A stretch of DNA of 64,000 nt, taken from NCBI RefSeq assembly GCF_048564905.1, contig NC_133015.1:1-64000 (forward strand), in the 5' to 3' direction. Positions 23,774 to 34,560 of this stretch are shown here, in pieces. The notes beneath the pieces were generated by a model. The model saw only the letters and a program-made list of their open reading frames with translations. It did no database searches and had not been told where the DNA came from. This stretch comes from Vicugna pacos. Taxonomy: Eukaryota; Chordata; Mammalia; Artiodactyla; Camelidae. The translations under genes and the position numbers were made by a program. Positions within the stretch are counted from its first letter, which is position 1. Each line of letters begins with the position of its first letter.

Positions 23774-24121
23774 TCTTTGTTTTAAAACACCTTTACAGGG
23801 CTACGATTTCTGTTCCGTCAATTAGACACATCTCACGTGTAGTATTTGATCAATTTTCATACATGTCTACACCCAGAAAGCCATCGCCACAATCAAGAGA
23901 GCTAACATGTCCACCACTCCCCAAGAGGAGGAATTTTCCGATTCCCATATTTACCCCTTCCTAGCGCCTTCCCTCCCTGGTAACCATAAGTTTGTTTCTC
24001 TATGTCTGTGGCTCTATTTCTTTTTTGCAGGTAAGTTCATTTCTGTCTTTTTTTTTTTTTCGATTCCACATGGAAGTGGTATCATATGGCATTTTTCTCT
24101 CTTCTGGCTTACTTCACTCAG
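23774..24121 (-). mobile_element. L1 3'-end fragment, unit 5 (less modified)
   Basis: Up to ~23925 it is identical to the other units. Beyond that it reads 'aagttcatttctgtc', 'gattccacat' and 'tcatatggc', as in the usual L1 consensus, where inner units read 'aagatcatttctgtc', 'gatttcacat' and 'tcatgcggc'. The array ends inside this element. Confidence 0.8.
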
Positions 24122-26020
24122 AATTATGAAGGAAAAGCCCAGCTGGGCTAAAAGGCTAAGTCGGAAATCTAAGTGCAACATGTGTCGGATTAGTGATCTG
24201 AGTCCTGCTGGCAAATCGTAAATCGAAGTTAATAAATGTCGGGTGTTGATTCCCTTTTCATGTTTTCCTAGCCTGCTGGATTTTGAAAGAGATATATCTG
24301 GCCTTGAAATGTTGATTTGCTGCCTCACTGCCTCTCCTTTTGTGATTGTGATGCTCTAAGCTGTTCCACGCCTATTTGCCGAATACCACAAGCTTTTACT
24401 TAACGCTATTAAACCTCATTTGCATGTCTTGGAGGTGCTCATGGCTTAGGAGCAGAATCCCCTCTGAGCCCATTGGCATAATACATCTGAGTACCCCAAC
24501 CCTCCAAATGGTGCTTGTTTCTTGGCTGGGCTGTCATTTCGGTAACACAAGATGCTTAGAGCTGCCCTCCTGGCTGCCCCACTCTGGGGAGGAGCTGTGC
24601 TCCTGAGATCCCCCTCCTGAGCCGAGCACCCCGCTGGCCCGCCATAGCGTCCATCTCCCTCCTTCCCTTCCTTTCATCCACATCCTGGCCCTGCTTTGTT
24701 GAAATTAATGAACTCACCCATCGCCCTACCGTTCCTCCTCAAAAAGGGGACACTCCCTCACTGAACAATATTTCTGATAGCTTTGGGGACCGGGCCTGGC
24801 CTCCCCCAGTCCGGCTCCAGCAGCACGGGGAGGCAGAAGGTGACAGGTCAGTGTTCCCTAGATGGAGTCTCACCGCACGCGGGGTGAAACCCTCTGTGCC
24901 AGGACAGAGCTTCGAGGACTGGGGAGAGAAACCAGAGTGTTAGCTTAAGTGCGGGTTGGGGCTGGAGTCAGGGTCTCACTGGAGCCTGCGTGTGAGAGTC
25001 GTGCTTCTTGCTGCTGTTAGTAGTATTTGGAAGTCCGGAGGTGAGAGCAGGGAGGCGTGTTCTCCCAGGCAGGTTGCTTCAGAAAGGGGAGTGGGGGCTG
25101 GGGCTGGCAGGGCGAGTGGTCTCTGGGTGGGGAGCTGCACACGCCCCCAGTGCTGCCACCTTCCCCAGGCACTTTCCCTGGTGGGAGGGGCGAATTGCGC
25201 CTGCTCAGGTATAACTGCACAAGAGCCACCTCTGGCTTCAGCCTTTTCTTGGTAAGTCCCAAACCTTCCCCAGGCAACCTTGCCTGGAGCTGGCCAGGAA
25301 GGGGGCCTATGAAGAGGTGCAGAACTGAGCTGGTGCCACCCAGGATTTGTCCTTTGGGCTGATGGGTTTCATGCCTTGGACATCACTCTAGCAAATGCAA
25401 GCCATGCAGCTCATAGTGTAAAGTCTTGAAAGACCACCTGGCTGCAGGTAGCTCTGGAGAACTCACATCCTCTTTCCTAGCAGAGACAACCTGTTGCATG
25501 CAAGAGCTGAAGGTTTTGGTTTGCAGTCTGCAAACCCTAGCTTCCCTCTTAATTTCCCTTTAAGGTGTAGCATTTGGGAGGAAGGTGCTGCCTGGAGTCC
25601 TTTGCATCTGTGGGTGTTTTTAAGTCAGGTTGTCAGGAGATGAGACTGTAGGGAATTAGGCTGGGGTGGTGGAGGCTGTTTCTCTGAGGAAGAACCTCAG
25701 AAGCTGAATTCCTTAATCCCAGACTCCACCCTCCGCCTGAGCACTAGACTCCTCAAAGTCCAGAGTGCTGGTTAAAGACCTAAGGGAGTAAGGGACTCTC
25801 CTAGGCAGAAAACAGCCGCACATCTCCATCGCAGGTATGGAGAGGACCATGTTTCCATTAGCTGTGCTTAAACAGGGTGCCCCTATGTATAGCTGAGTAA
25901 TATCATACTTAAACGTTTGCGGAATAGGAGGAAGAAAACACTTAGTATTTAAAAACAAAACAAAAAACTCCTTTTGTAAAATACAGTGTACCCCAGTCGT
26001 TTTAGAAGCAAACGCACATG
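24122..26020. other. Array-flanking unique sequence, no gene recognised
   Basis: Moderately GC-rich single-copy DNA directly beyond the array. Short ORFs of about 60-100 codons overlap in several frames (for example 24956-25362), but none resembles a known protein and they shadow each other. A minus-strand 159-codon frame (25713-26192) runs into a MIR and is not credible as a gene. I recognise no repeat family in 24122-25700. Confidence 0.6.
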
Positions 26021-26024
26021 AGCT

Positions 26025-26205
26025 AGGTAGTTCTATCTCCTCTGCAATGTGAAGCATTTGTCGAGGTCTTGCAAGTCTCAGAGCCTCCATTTCTTCACTG
26101 TGAATGGGGATAGTTGCTTTTTGCAAGTTTATTATGTGACTTTTGGTGGAGAAAAATATGTGGAAAGAACCAAGTAGAGAGTAGGTGCTCAATATATAGT
26201 ATGCA
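26025..26205 (+). mobile_element. MIR SINE relic
   Basis: It follows the MIR consensus from 'tctcagagcctccatttctt' through 'aatggggatagttgc' to the terminal 'gtaggtgctcaatatat'. Confidence 0.65.
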
Positions 26206-26559
26206 AGAATGGATGGAGTGTACCAGCTTTACCAAAATTAGAATTACCAGTGCCCTGGCTTTCTAAGTCTGAATGACATCATCTTGTTACTGTAATGAAT
26301 TTCCTGGAAGAGAAATAATGCCCAGTTATTGGCTGTTTTCTTAAAAATCACAGCAGTTGTCTGTAACTGCCTGGGTTATTTTCCGACTGTAGATTTGCAT
26401 TAATATTTGTCTCCTCAGACAATGCACTGAAGCCTGTGGTCTCTTGCTTGTATCCTAGGTCAGTGTCTAGCCCTGTTCCCAGGACTAGTGCTTTCTTTCC
26501 AAAGTAAACAAGAAGACATAAAAAAAAAAAAACAGGCAGAGATCCATGTCCTGCTTGAA

Positions 26560-28800
26560 CTTTTTTTTTAAAGTGCTCTTTTCCATTGTACCATCTTTCT
26601 AAACTTATGAAGTATTGAATCTATTCCTTCAAAACAAGAGAATACATGAGAAATGAGAAAAAGTGAGAACATACGCAGAAGAAAGAGCAAGTAAACTTGG
26701 AATCCAATTTAGGAGTAAGGCAAAGGGAATTCCCAAAATATTCAGGAAGAGAAGCTCCTGGGTGAATTCTGTGTAGAAAGCCTAAAGAGAAACCAGCCAA
26801 GATGAGAGTAAAAAGAAAGCCAGTGACAGAGGTGTTTCCAAAAAAACCTAAAATTACAAATTTAATTACATCATTAACATTGTAGACAATTATCTAGAGA
26901 GATTATTAGAAATCATGGGTAAAAAGAGCCATAAATACAAAAAAATTAAAAATTGGAAAAAGTTCAATTACTGAGCTCAGTTAAACATAAAGGTAAGAAA
27001 GGAAATAAATGACTACATTTTATACTATGAACAGTAGTTACACAGACATCATAACTAAACAGTAAATATTGATTTAACCAAAACTTTGATTATATTAAAA
27101 AAGGAGAAGAGAAAAAAAGGAGATGGTGTAGGGAAGCCCTAAAACATTATCTAAAATAACAGAAAGTAAATCAGTAACATTTAAAATTGATCAATCAAAG
27201 GGCACAACACATTCACTTGAAATATAGAAGACATAGGTTCAAGAAGCGTTAAAAGCCATTGCTTCTGGAGAGAGAATTTGGAATGTAAAAGTCAAAAGAA
27301 TCACAGAGGGGAACTAATGTATTTTGTTAGACACAGCTGACTAGAGTTATTGAACTGAAATAAGAAATTATGCATAACTCAGCAGAGAGACAAGTGAAGA
27401 AAAGTGGAAGGGTGGTTGAGACAAATAAGATAGAATCTGTAGTTTTAAAAACTATCTGATTGGCACTCCAGAAGAAAGGCAGAAGGGAATTAGACTGAAG
27501 CAATATGTAAAGAGATAAGTTTCAGGATGTTACATTTCTAGAGAAGTATAGCATGCCACATTAAGGATGCACAGCCTATCCAAGAAGGGTAATTTAACTA
27601 GAAAGAAACTAAAACATAGACACTAAAAAATACACAAATGATGTTAAGAAGAGCCTAATGACAATGACAAATTACCATCAAAGGAAACAAAATACTGATA
27701 TCTGACTACTTAATAACAACTGTAGAAGTCAAAAGAGATTGGAAATAACTGTAAACCTGAAATTTTATTACAAAAAAAATTTATTTATTTATTTCTAGAA
27801 ATAAAATTCCAAATTAGGGTGAATAAATTTTCAGGTAACAAAAATGAGAAAGTTGATTATTAAGAAATATGGGGGGAAAATATGGAAAAACCATACAGAA
27901 TTTATTTCATAAAGAAGGAAACTGATTGCAAATAGGAATTCTGAGAAACAAAAAGAAATGCTAACTTAAAAATATAATAAATATAAATATTTTGCATATT
28001 TAGGAAAACATTACAATATCTTTTGGTACAAAAAGAAAGACCAGAAGTATATGACAATATGAAATAACAAAAGGTATTAGTGAAAAGATTGTTTTTAATA
28101 TTGCAAAGTTTGTTGAAATAATTAAAGCCTTCCATTGAATATTGTGTTGAAGGAGGGCAAAGATAGTAATTAACTTCAGATTTTGATAATTAAAGCATGA
28201 ATGATAAAATATGTAGGGCAATTATGCAAAAAATAGAAATCTTGTGTATCACTTCCAGACTAGTAAGTAGAGAAAAATATTGGTAAATGGAAATATTAAA
28301 TTGATTCAAATGAATATGAGAAAAAAAAGGGAACAGAAGAAAGGCAGTACACATAGAAAGCACAAAATAAGATATTAATAAATAAAAATATGTTAGTAAT
28401 TACAACAAATCTAAGTGGCCTAAATTATTCAGTTAAAGATAAAGATGTTCAGACTTGAAAAAAAGCAGATTTATGCTATTTAAAAGAAATATATTGAAAA
28501 CATGAGTATACAAGAAGTTTGAAATTAAAATCAGAAAAGATACATCAAACAAATAATAACCAAATAAATCTGCTTTAGCCATATTAGTATTAACAAATTA
28601 GACCTTAATACTAAAACATAGGACAAAGTAGATCCCCATACAATGCAAGACACACGTGTGAGTAGCAATGAAGCACAGAAAGATATAAACAGAAATTGAT
28701 AGGAATAAAGGGATTAATAATCATAGTGGAGATTTTGTTTTCTTTTTTTTTTCCATAGTGGAGATTTTAACATGACTTTCTCAGCAGTTAATATGTTGAG
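26560..28800 (+). mobile_element. Ancient, highly diverged L1 fragment
   Basis: A-rich plus-strand sequence with diverged L1 text: a block near 27660-27770 resembling the L1 'agaagtcaaaagagattgga' segment, and 28380-28770 resembling the part that precedes 'ggagattttaacatgac'. No open frame survives. It is an old mammalian L1M-type element with ill-defined ends. Confidence 0.55.
28722..28768 (-). mobile_element. Bodiless poly(A) insertion with 15-bp target duplication
   Basis: The 15-mer catagtggagatttt occurs at 28722-28736 and again at 28754-28768. Only a T-rich 17-bp stretch (minus-strand poly(A)) lies between. This is what target-primed reverse transcription leaves when it aborts within the tail. 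A simple local duplication could look the same. Confidence 0.55.
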
Positions 28801-29960
28801 AAGATTTTTAAAAAGCAAGCATATGAATTTTTTTTTTTTTTACATTTAACCTAATTTTACTCATGCTTGCCTTGGAATGTGGAATGGATCATTCAGTAAA
28901 AACACAGTAAAAGCAAAATATGTCTCATCATGTACAACTTTGAAACTATAATAATGATGTACCTTAATTACTTCCATGCACACAGGTATAACATTACAGG
29001 TTTTTTTTTTAAATAAACACAATTAAGACTTCTAGGAGCATTTTATAATAATATAATTTCTAATTTTTCTTTGTAGACAGATCAAGCACCTCCAAAATAC
29101 AAATTCCTATACACAGTGAGCACTTTACTTAAAATGAACACTTAAGTAAATTAAGTACATGGACAGACTTAGGATAAGCTGACATTATATATTCAGCTAA
29201 GTAGGCAACAAACCATAGTGCCAAATGGAAAAAAGCGTATTTGTAATTAAATTTCAAAAACTAAGTTAACATTTTATAATTAAATACAGAAAATATACTG
29301 ATTTGCTAAAATAAGTAAGATGTGATGTAGTAACACTTCACCATGAAGAATGCGTATCAGGGCATTTATAAATGGTGAGTGAATCTTATTAAGAATAGTT
29401 GACTACATTAAATGCTGGCCAAATAGAAGCACGTTTTGTGAAGCACCATGGGTGGTGTATGTTTCACCACATACTTTTGTTACCTTGAGGTAGGTAACAC
29501 ATGTGTACCAAATTTAGCATTCATTTTCAGTTGTGTTTTTAAGAAATGTGTACAGTATGAAAAACTTGAAAATACTCATGAATGAAAAATGTTTTAAGAA
29601 AAAAATAGATATTTTCATGCAATTATGTAGTCTCACTGTGTAAATTTCAAGGCAAGATTTTTGTTTCCTGTAAAACAGATCATTGTTCTACGGGAGAATG
29701 TTTTTTCACCTGTCTCAGTGCATTTCTTCCATCTTCTCCTGCATTGCATTATTTTGCTCTATTTTTTATTTTTGCGTGCAAATGACATGCCAGTTAAAAT
29801 GAAAACCACCTCGCATGTAGGAAAAAGTTTGGATTTTAAAAACCAAGAATAAAATTCTTTCTAAATGACACCATCTTATTCAAGTTAAAAAATGACTTAA
29901 AACACTAGTAATAAAAAAGACGAAACACATTTCATGAAGAATACAAAGAGTCTGCTGAGT
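28801..29960. other. AT-rich sequence, nothing recognised
   Basis: Several T- or A-runs and short ORFs only. The right part lies downstream (minus strand) of the pseudogene-like segment at 30.0-30.7 kb and could include its 3' UTR. Confidence 0.4.
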
Positions 29961-29963
29961 GTT

Positions 29964-30665
29964 TTAGTTCAGATGTTTCAGAATGCTGCTGTATGTTTTA
30001 TGAGGAATCCGAGGGGAAGATTTCATAGCAGAAGGTGTTAATGTGGCCTGTATCAACTTAAGTGGTGACCCAACGGGACTGTGAAACTGCGGGATGCCTA
30101 TGAACTCAAGCTGCTTGTTAAAGAGGAACTCCCTGCTGTTGTTCAGAAATCCTTCCTCTTTTCCTCTCTCCCTAAGCTTCCCATCCTCTACTGTCTCAGT
30201 TTCTAGCATTTTGATATCCTCTTTGCTGCTAAAGAACTTGTCCAAGTAACTGGTGTAAGTGTTTTCCTTTTCAATTTGCTCATCCTTCCTTACCTCACAA
30301 CAAAACTGATTTATAAGAAAACAGCCCCCTCCCACCCACAAACTGGCTACCCCGAGAAGGCTGGGGCAAGGTTCCTAACTGAGCCAAATTTGCCATCCCT
30401 TTTCCTGTTTTTCTTCTCAACTTTGATATCAAACTTTTCCATTCCATTTGGGACACTGAGCTATTCAAGTCGTTTAATTTGTCAACACCACCAGTCAGCT
30501 CATGCTGTGAACTAAACTGAATAGTTCCTGCAATAAAGGAATCAAAGTCAGACCCCTGACTCTTTCCCCTTTCTTTTTCAGTCAGTTGCTGTGATGCTTC
30601 CTCCAGAGCTCTCTGGGCTTTAACCAACCCATTCCTTTCACATTTTGACTTTCCTCTTATCAGAT
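29964..30665 (-). pseudogene. Pseudogene-like segment of unidentified parent
   Basis: Two long minus-strand frames abut with a frame change around 30300-30340. The upstream part (from about 30665, open through 30295) has a coiled-coil-like start ('VKAQRALEEASQQLTEKE') followed by a polar stretch. The downstream part (30341-29964) ends in an S/T-P-rich tail ('HSPVGSPLKLIQATLTPSAM', then 'SSPRIPHKTYSSILKHLN') and a stop. The composition is protein-like and unlike the AT-rich surroundings, and the tail looks like a CDK-type phosphorylated C-terminus. I could not name the parent. Further minus-strand scraps up to about 31090 have stops in every frame. A processed pseudogene is most likely; a terminal exon of a real gene with an assembly error is an alternative. 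Confidence 0.4.
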
Positions 30666-31525
30666 TTTCCTTTGCTTTATTCCTCCCAATTGGAAAGACC
30701 TATGATAAGCTTGGGTTCATAGTAATGATTAACGTCACTCTCTCTCCAAACGAATATGCACACAACAGGCTTCTATGAGCATTCTCCTCACAGTGCAGAT
30801 ACGTTCAGTGCCGGCTGGTCCTGAGCAGCATCGCTCTAAGGTGCTGGTCAGCACTGTTTCCATTTCGCTTCTTTTTCTCTGTTGCTGTCTATTTCAGCAG
30901 GAAGCCCTGGTGGCTGGTGTCTAGCAGTTGCCTTTTGTTAGTGATCAGGTGGCTCCAGGTCACCACAATCACAGTCAAAGCTGCCATCCATCTTACTCTG
31001 ATACAACCTGGGGGATGAGAAAAAAGAAGGCAGAGGGTCACCACTGAAGGAAATGCTCTTTTACTCAACTTTGCAAAATGACACAAACTGGGCATTTAGC
31101 TACAGGCTACTACTGGTACATTAAACTTATTTATTGATAGTCACTAAGTGGAAAGATCACCCTCAATCAAAAATAGCTAACCATGTTGTAAGCAGTTCAT
31201 ATGTGTTGGCTCAAATTCCAGGGCCTACCACACTAGATCTTTATATTATTTAGGTCATTAGGTTGTATAATTTCTTAAATGTCAAGGAGCAAAGGAAGGT
31301 TTATAATATTTTTATGGAATTCTTTAGAATTTTCTGAGGGGTTAAACATTAGTAACATGTCTCTTAAAAATTATAATAAACCTGCAATGTGTTAATTCAT
31401 TAAAGAACAAGTTTACTGGCTAAGTATGCCTGTCAGTATCTAATGAACAAAACTCTAGCTGTACAAATAAGAAATTTGCCAAGCATGCTCTTAAATCTAC
31501 AAAGAAGTGAACTTAATCAGTGAAT
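30666..31525. other. Unassigned sequence upstream of the pseudogene-like segment
   Basis: On the minus strand the part 30780-31050 is less AT-rich than its surroundings and holds short interrupted frames (for example 'MDGSFDCDCGDLEPPDH'). It may be the decayed 5' part of the same pseudogene. From 31100 on there is nothing recognisable. Confidence 0.35.
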
Positions 31526-31529
31526 AAAC

Positions 31530-32215
31530 CTATGAATGAAACCCATGAAAAGATGTTCGACTTCATTGATAATCAGAAAAATCAAATTACTTCATAAAGA
31601 CAACATTTCAGATTGGAAAAACATTTTAAAGAGTCTTAACTGTTACTATCAAGTTTGGGGAGGAATGTGGAAAAAAGGAACATTCATACAATATTGGTAG
31701 GAGTTTAAATTAGTAACAGAACATCAAAGAGCAATCCGGCATGCATAAATGCATAAGTGAATAAACATCATACCTATGACTTGGCATTTTCTTCAAGGAA
31801 AACTACCCAAAGAAATGCTTGCAAATGAACATATAAATGTCCTTATTTTTGTAATGGCAAAATATCAAAAACAGCTTAAACCTTCAACAAAAAGAGAATG
31901 AGTTATATTCATATAGTGAACCACTTACTGTATAATAGTAAAAATGAATAGAAATGTCAGAATCACCAAATATACACTACATTTAAAAAGCAAACTGCAG
32001 ATAGAAATGCAGATGCTGAAACCGATTGTATCAGGTAGATAAACATGCAAAATAATGCTACTTTAGGGGGCATACATATGTAGCAAAAGTATAAAAAACA
32101 TAAATTGATAAATAACAATTCATGATAATAACCATCTTGAGGAATGAAGGAAGGGACAGGAATCAGTGTGGGGTTACACAGTATGCTTCAACTATATCTT
32201 TAATGTGTTCTTTCT
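31530..32215 (+). mobile_element. Ancient L1 3' part
   Basis: Diverged L1 text: 'atgttcgacttcattgataa', then 'ggaatgtggaaaaaaggaac', 'acaatattggtaggagttta' and 'aaaaagagaatgagtta'. Full of stops and indels. Confidence 0.65.
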
Positions 32216-32259
32216 TTTAAAAAAGAAGTATGACAAATCATTAGAATCTTGTAGATTTA

Positions 32260-32640
32260 GGTGGTATGTATATGGAGAGCTCACACAGTGGGGAAATACA
32301 GGCCGACAGAAAAGCAAAACCTATCAATGTTAGCTGGCAGTAAGTGGTGTGAAAAACTAAAACAGAGACAGGGGATGGGGAGGGTGGTCAGGAAACACCT
32401 CTCTGATAAGGTGGTGTCGCAGCAAAGCTCTAAAGAAGTAAGGAGGGGGGTGGGCCTTAGGGATGCTAAGTGGGAGTAGCTGTTGTAGATGGAGGGGCTA
32501 CATCTTGAAAGCCCCTAAGGGAGAGTGTGCATCTCCTGTTTCAGAGGCACCTGGGAGGCCAATGCAGTAGCGCATTTAAGTGTATATGTCTATAAGCATG
32601 TCATGCAGCCTAGCCCCTAAATGGAAAGGCTTCCTGCTGC
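32260..32640 (-). mobile_element. L2 LINE fragment
   Basis: Antisense L2 3' region: 'gggtggtcaggaaacacctc', 'tctgataaggtggtg', 'agctctaaagaagtaagga'. Confidence 0.55.
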
Positions 32641-34390
32641 TGAAAGCTAGTACAGGCACATACACAGTGTTATTTGCTGAATGGGTCTGGGGGGATTGTA
32701 AGCAGGGAGGCTGCAACAGTCCTTTGTTCAAAGAGCTAATCCTTTGAAGGCAAGAAGAAACTGTATCAGGCTATGAAATAAAGCAGCTCATTCTGAACTT
32801 GAAGAAACAACTTTCAGTCACTTTCAGGTGTGGCTCAAGAACTGCTAGGACTCCAGCACATCAGCTCTTTTGCAGTGGCAAGACACCCGCACAGCAGGGG
32901 AATCTGCCTTTGTTTCCTACCTGCTTCACTCTTATTCTTGCATACTTCACATGCAGAAATATAAGATTCTAAAAAACTCAATTAGATAACAACATTTGCC
33001 TCAATCTGAGCAAATCTTCAATTCTCAGAAATCCATGAAAATTAAAAAAAAAAGTGTGAATGAGGAACTGATGATACAAATAACTCAGAGACTAAATAGA
33101 TAAATGATCCTTATGGCAACAGTTTATTTCATAAAAGTTGGTATTTACAATCCATGAGTTCATTTAATAAATATGAGCATTTCTTGTGTCTACTTAACAT
33201 CAAGAGGAGTGTTAACAGTATAATAGCTTTGTTTTACTATGACAGAGATCATTTCTTCTGCATGTATTTCATCTGCTTCTCAGAAATCAGAAACAAAAAC
33301 AAACAAACCAAAAAAAGAGCAGAATCCTAAAAATTCTGTAGCTTGGTCTATTTGTAGTAAAACATTTAAAAGTTAAATTAATGTTTGCAAATAAACTTTA
33401 GAGTTAAAAAATGCTTCAGATTTTTAAAGGGCTTTAATTAATAATTTGTGCCTTCCCGCACTCCAGTTTTTTCTATTTTGATATATCTTGATATTTCCTG
33501 TTCTCTACCAAGTATCCTGGAAAAAAGTCAGTATTTTTCAAAGGCTGTCCAGAAATAGAATGTTTGTTCACACCTACCTTCTTGCCCTAATATAGACAAT
33601 CCCTTAAAGCTCAGTCAAGTTTTAAGCTTTTGATCAATGTACATTTTGATGTCAGTTAAATAGACTTGACAGAAGAACAGTAAAACCTCTAAATACTCCC
33701 TTAAGCTTCTAGCTCACTGACAGAATAATCGTAGTCAAGAATAAATAATACTTTACCCAAAGCAACACCACTATTATCTCAGAGAATAACATGATAGTAG
33801 GAATTACAGCCAGATTATGAGAGAGAGGCGTCTCTACTCAAGACCTCCATCCACATCTGCGCCCTTTCAGTTTTAGTGAGACAAAGCAGCACCACAGACC
33901 AGAAACAACTGTAAGGATGAGAATGACCCTTCAGAAATCTCAGCGACTGGTCAGCACTCACAGGGGTGCAGAGTGGGTGACAATTCACCTTGGGGAAGGT
34001 GGGAGCTTGTGCCTGGGCTGAGAACTGCAGGGTCCTCATTACAGATTCAGGTGATGACTACATTGAAATCCTTGAGCAGATTTTACAAAAAATATGAGAC
34101 AAAGCCAAAGGTAGTATCAATAAAACTGTAATTCTACCAGACAGTGAAGACTATACCAATGAAAAGTTGTGGGGGTGGGGGGAGATCCTATTATTTACAA
34201 TCGCGCCCACCCAGTGACCTGCCCCATTGCTCTGGGAGCAGTGTTCTTCCAAGTCCCTCAGTATCCACTGCAGCAAAAGCTATGTAGCACCTTTTCATCC
34301 AGGAGCGTGGAAATTAAGCCCGCCTTAATCTGTAAGTTGTAAGTGATATTATATCTCTGCATGATAAACTAGATCCAGTAAACGTTTCCC
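32641..34390. other. Intergenic sequence, nothing recognised
   Basis: AT-rich, with short A-runs. A 74-codon minus-strand frame at 33815-34039 shows no features. Confidence 0.4.
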
Positions 34391-34394
34391 ACTC

Positions 34395-34560
34395 TATTCA
34401 ACAAATACTTGATAATTATATATTATGTGCTTGTCAATATACTAAGCACTGGGGATAATGTGGCAAGTAAAAACTTGAGCACTGCCCTCATGGAGTTTAC
34501 GGTATGGATGGAGACAAACAGTAATAAAATAACAATAGGAAAAAGCGGGTACAAAGGGGA
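34395..34560 (-). mobile_element. L2 LINE 3' end
   Basis: Contains 'tattcaacaaatacttgat', 'actaagcactggggataatg' and 'actgccctcatggagtttac', the antisense of the L2 terminal region. Confidence 0.7.

Larger units (their letters stand above)
19917..24121. repeat. Macrosatellite unit 5, truncated edge copy
   Basis: Homology to the other units ends at 24121, in the middle of the L1 3' fragment just after 'cttcactcag'. The first ~4.0 kb differ from units 1-4 by roughly a dozen scattered changes, for example near 20634, 20816, 20920, 21449, 23084, 23139 and 23402. From about 23925 the divergence jumps to around one base in ten. The last 200 bp look more like the ordinary L1 consensus than the inner units do. 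This is the distal edge of the array. Confidence 0.95.

Noticed and set aside
1-24121. Definite identification as DXZ4, or as the coding macrosatellites D4Z4 (DUX4), RS447 (USP17) or CT47
   Set aside because: No homeobox, ubiquitin protease or CT47 reading frame exists in the unit. DXZ4 is similar only in architecture, and no syntenic gene is visible, so I leave it as a hypothesis.
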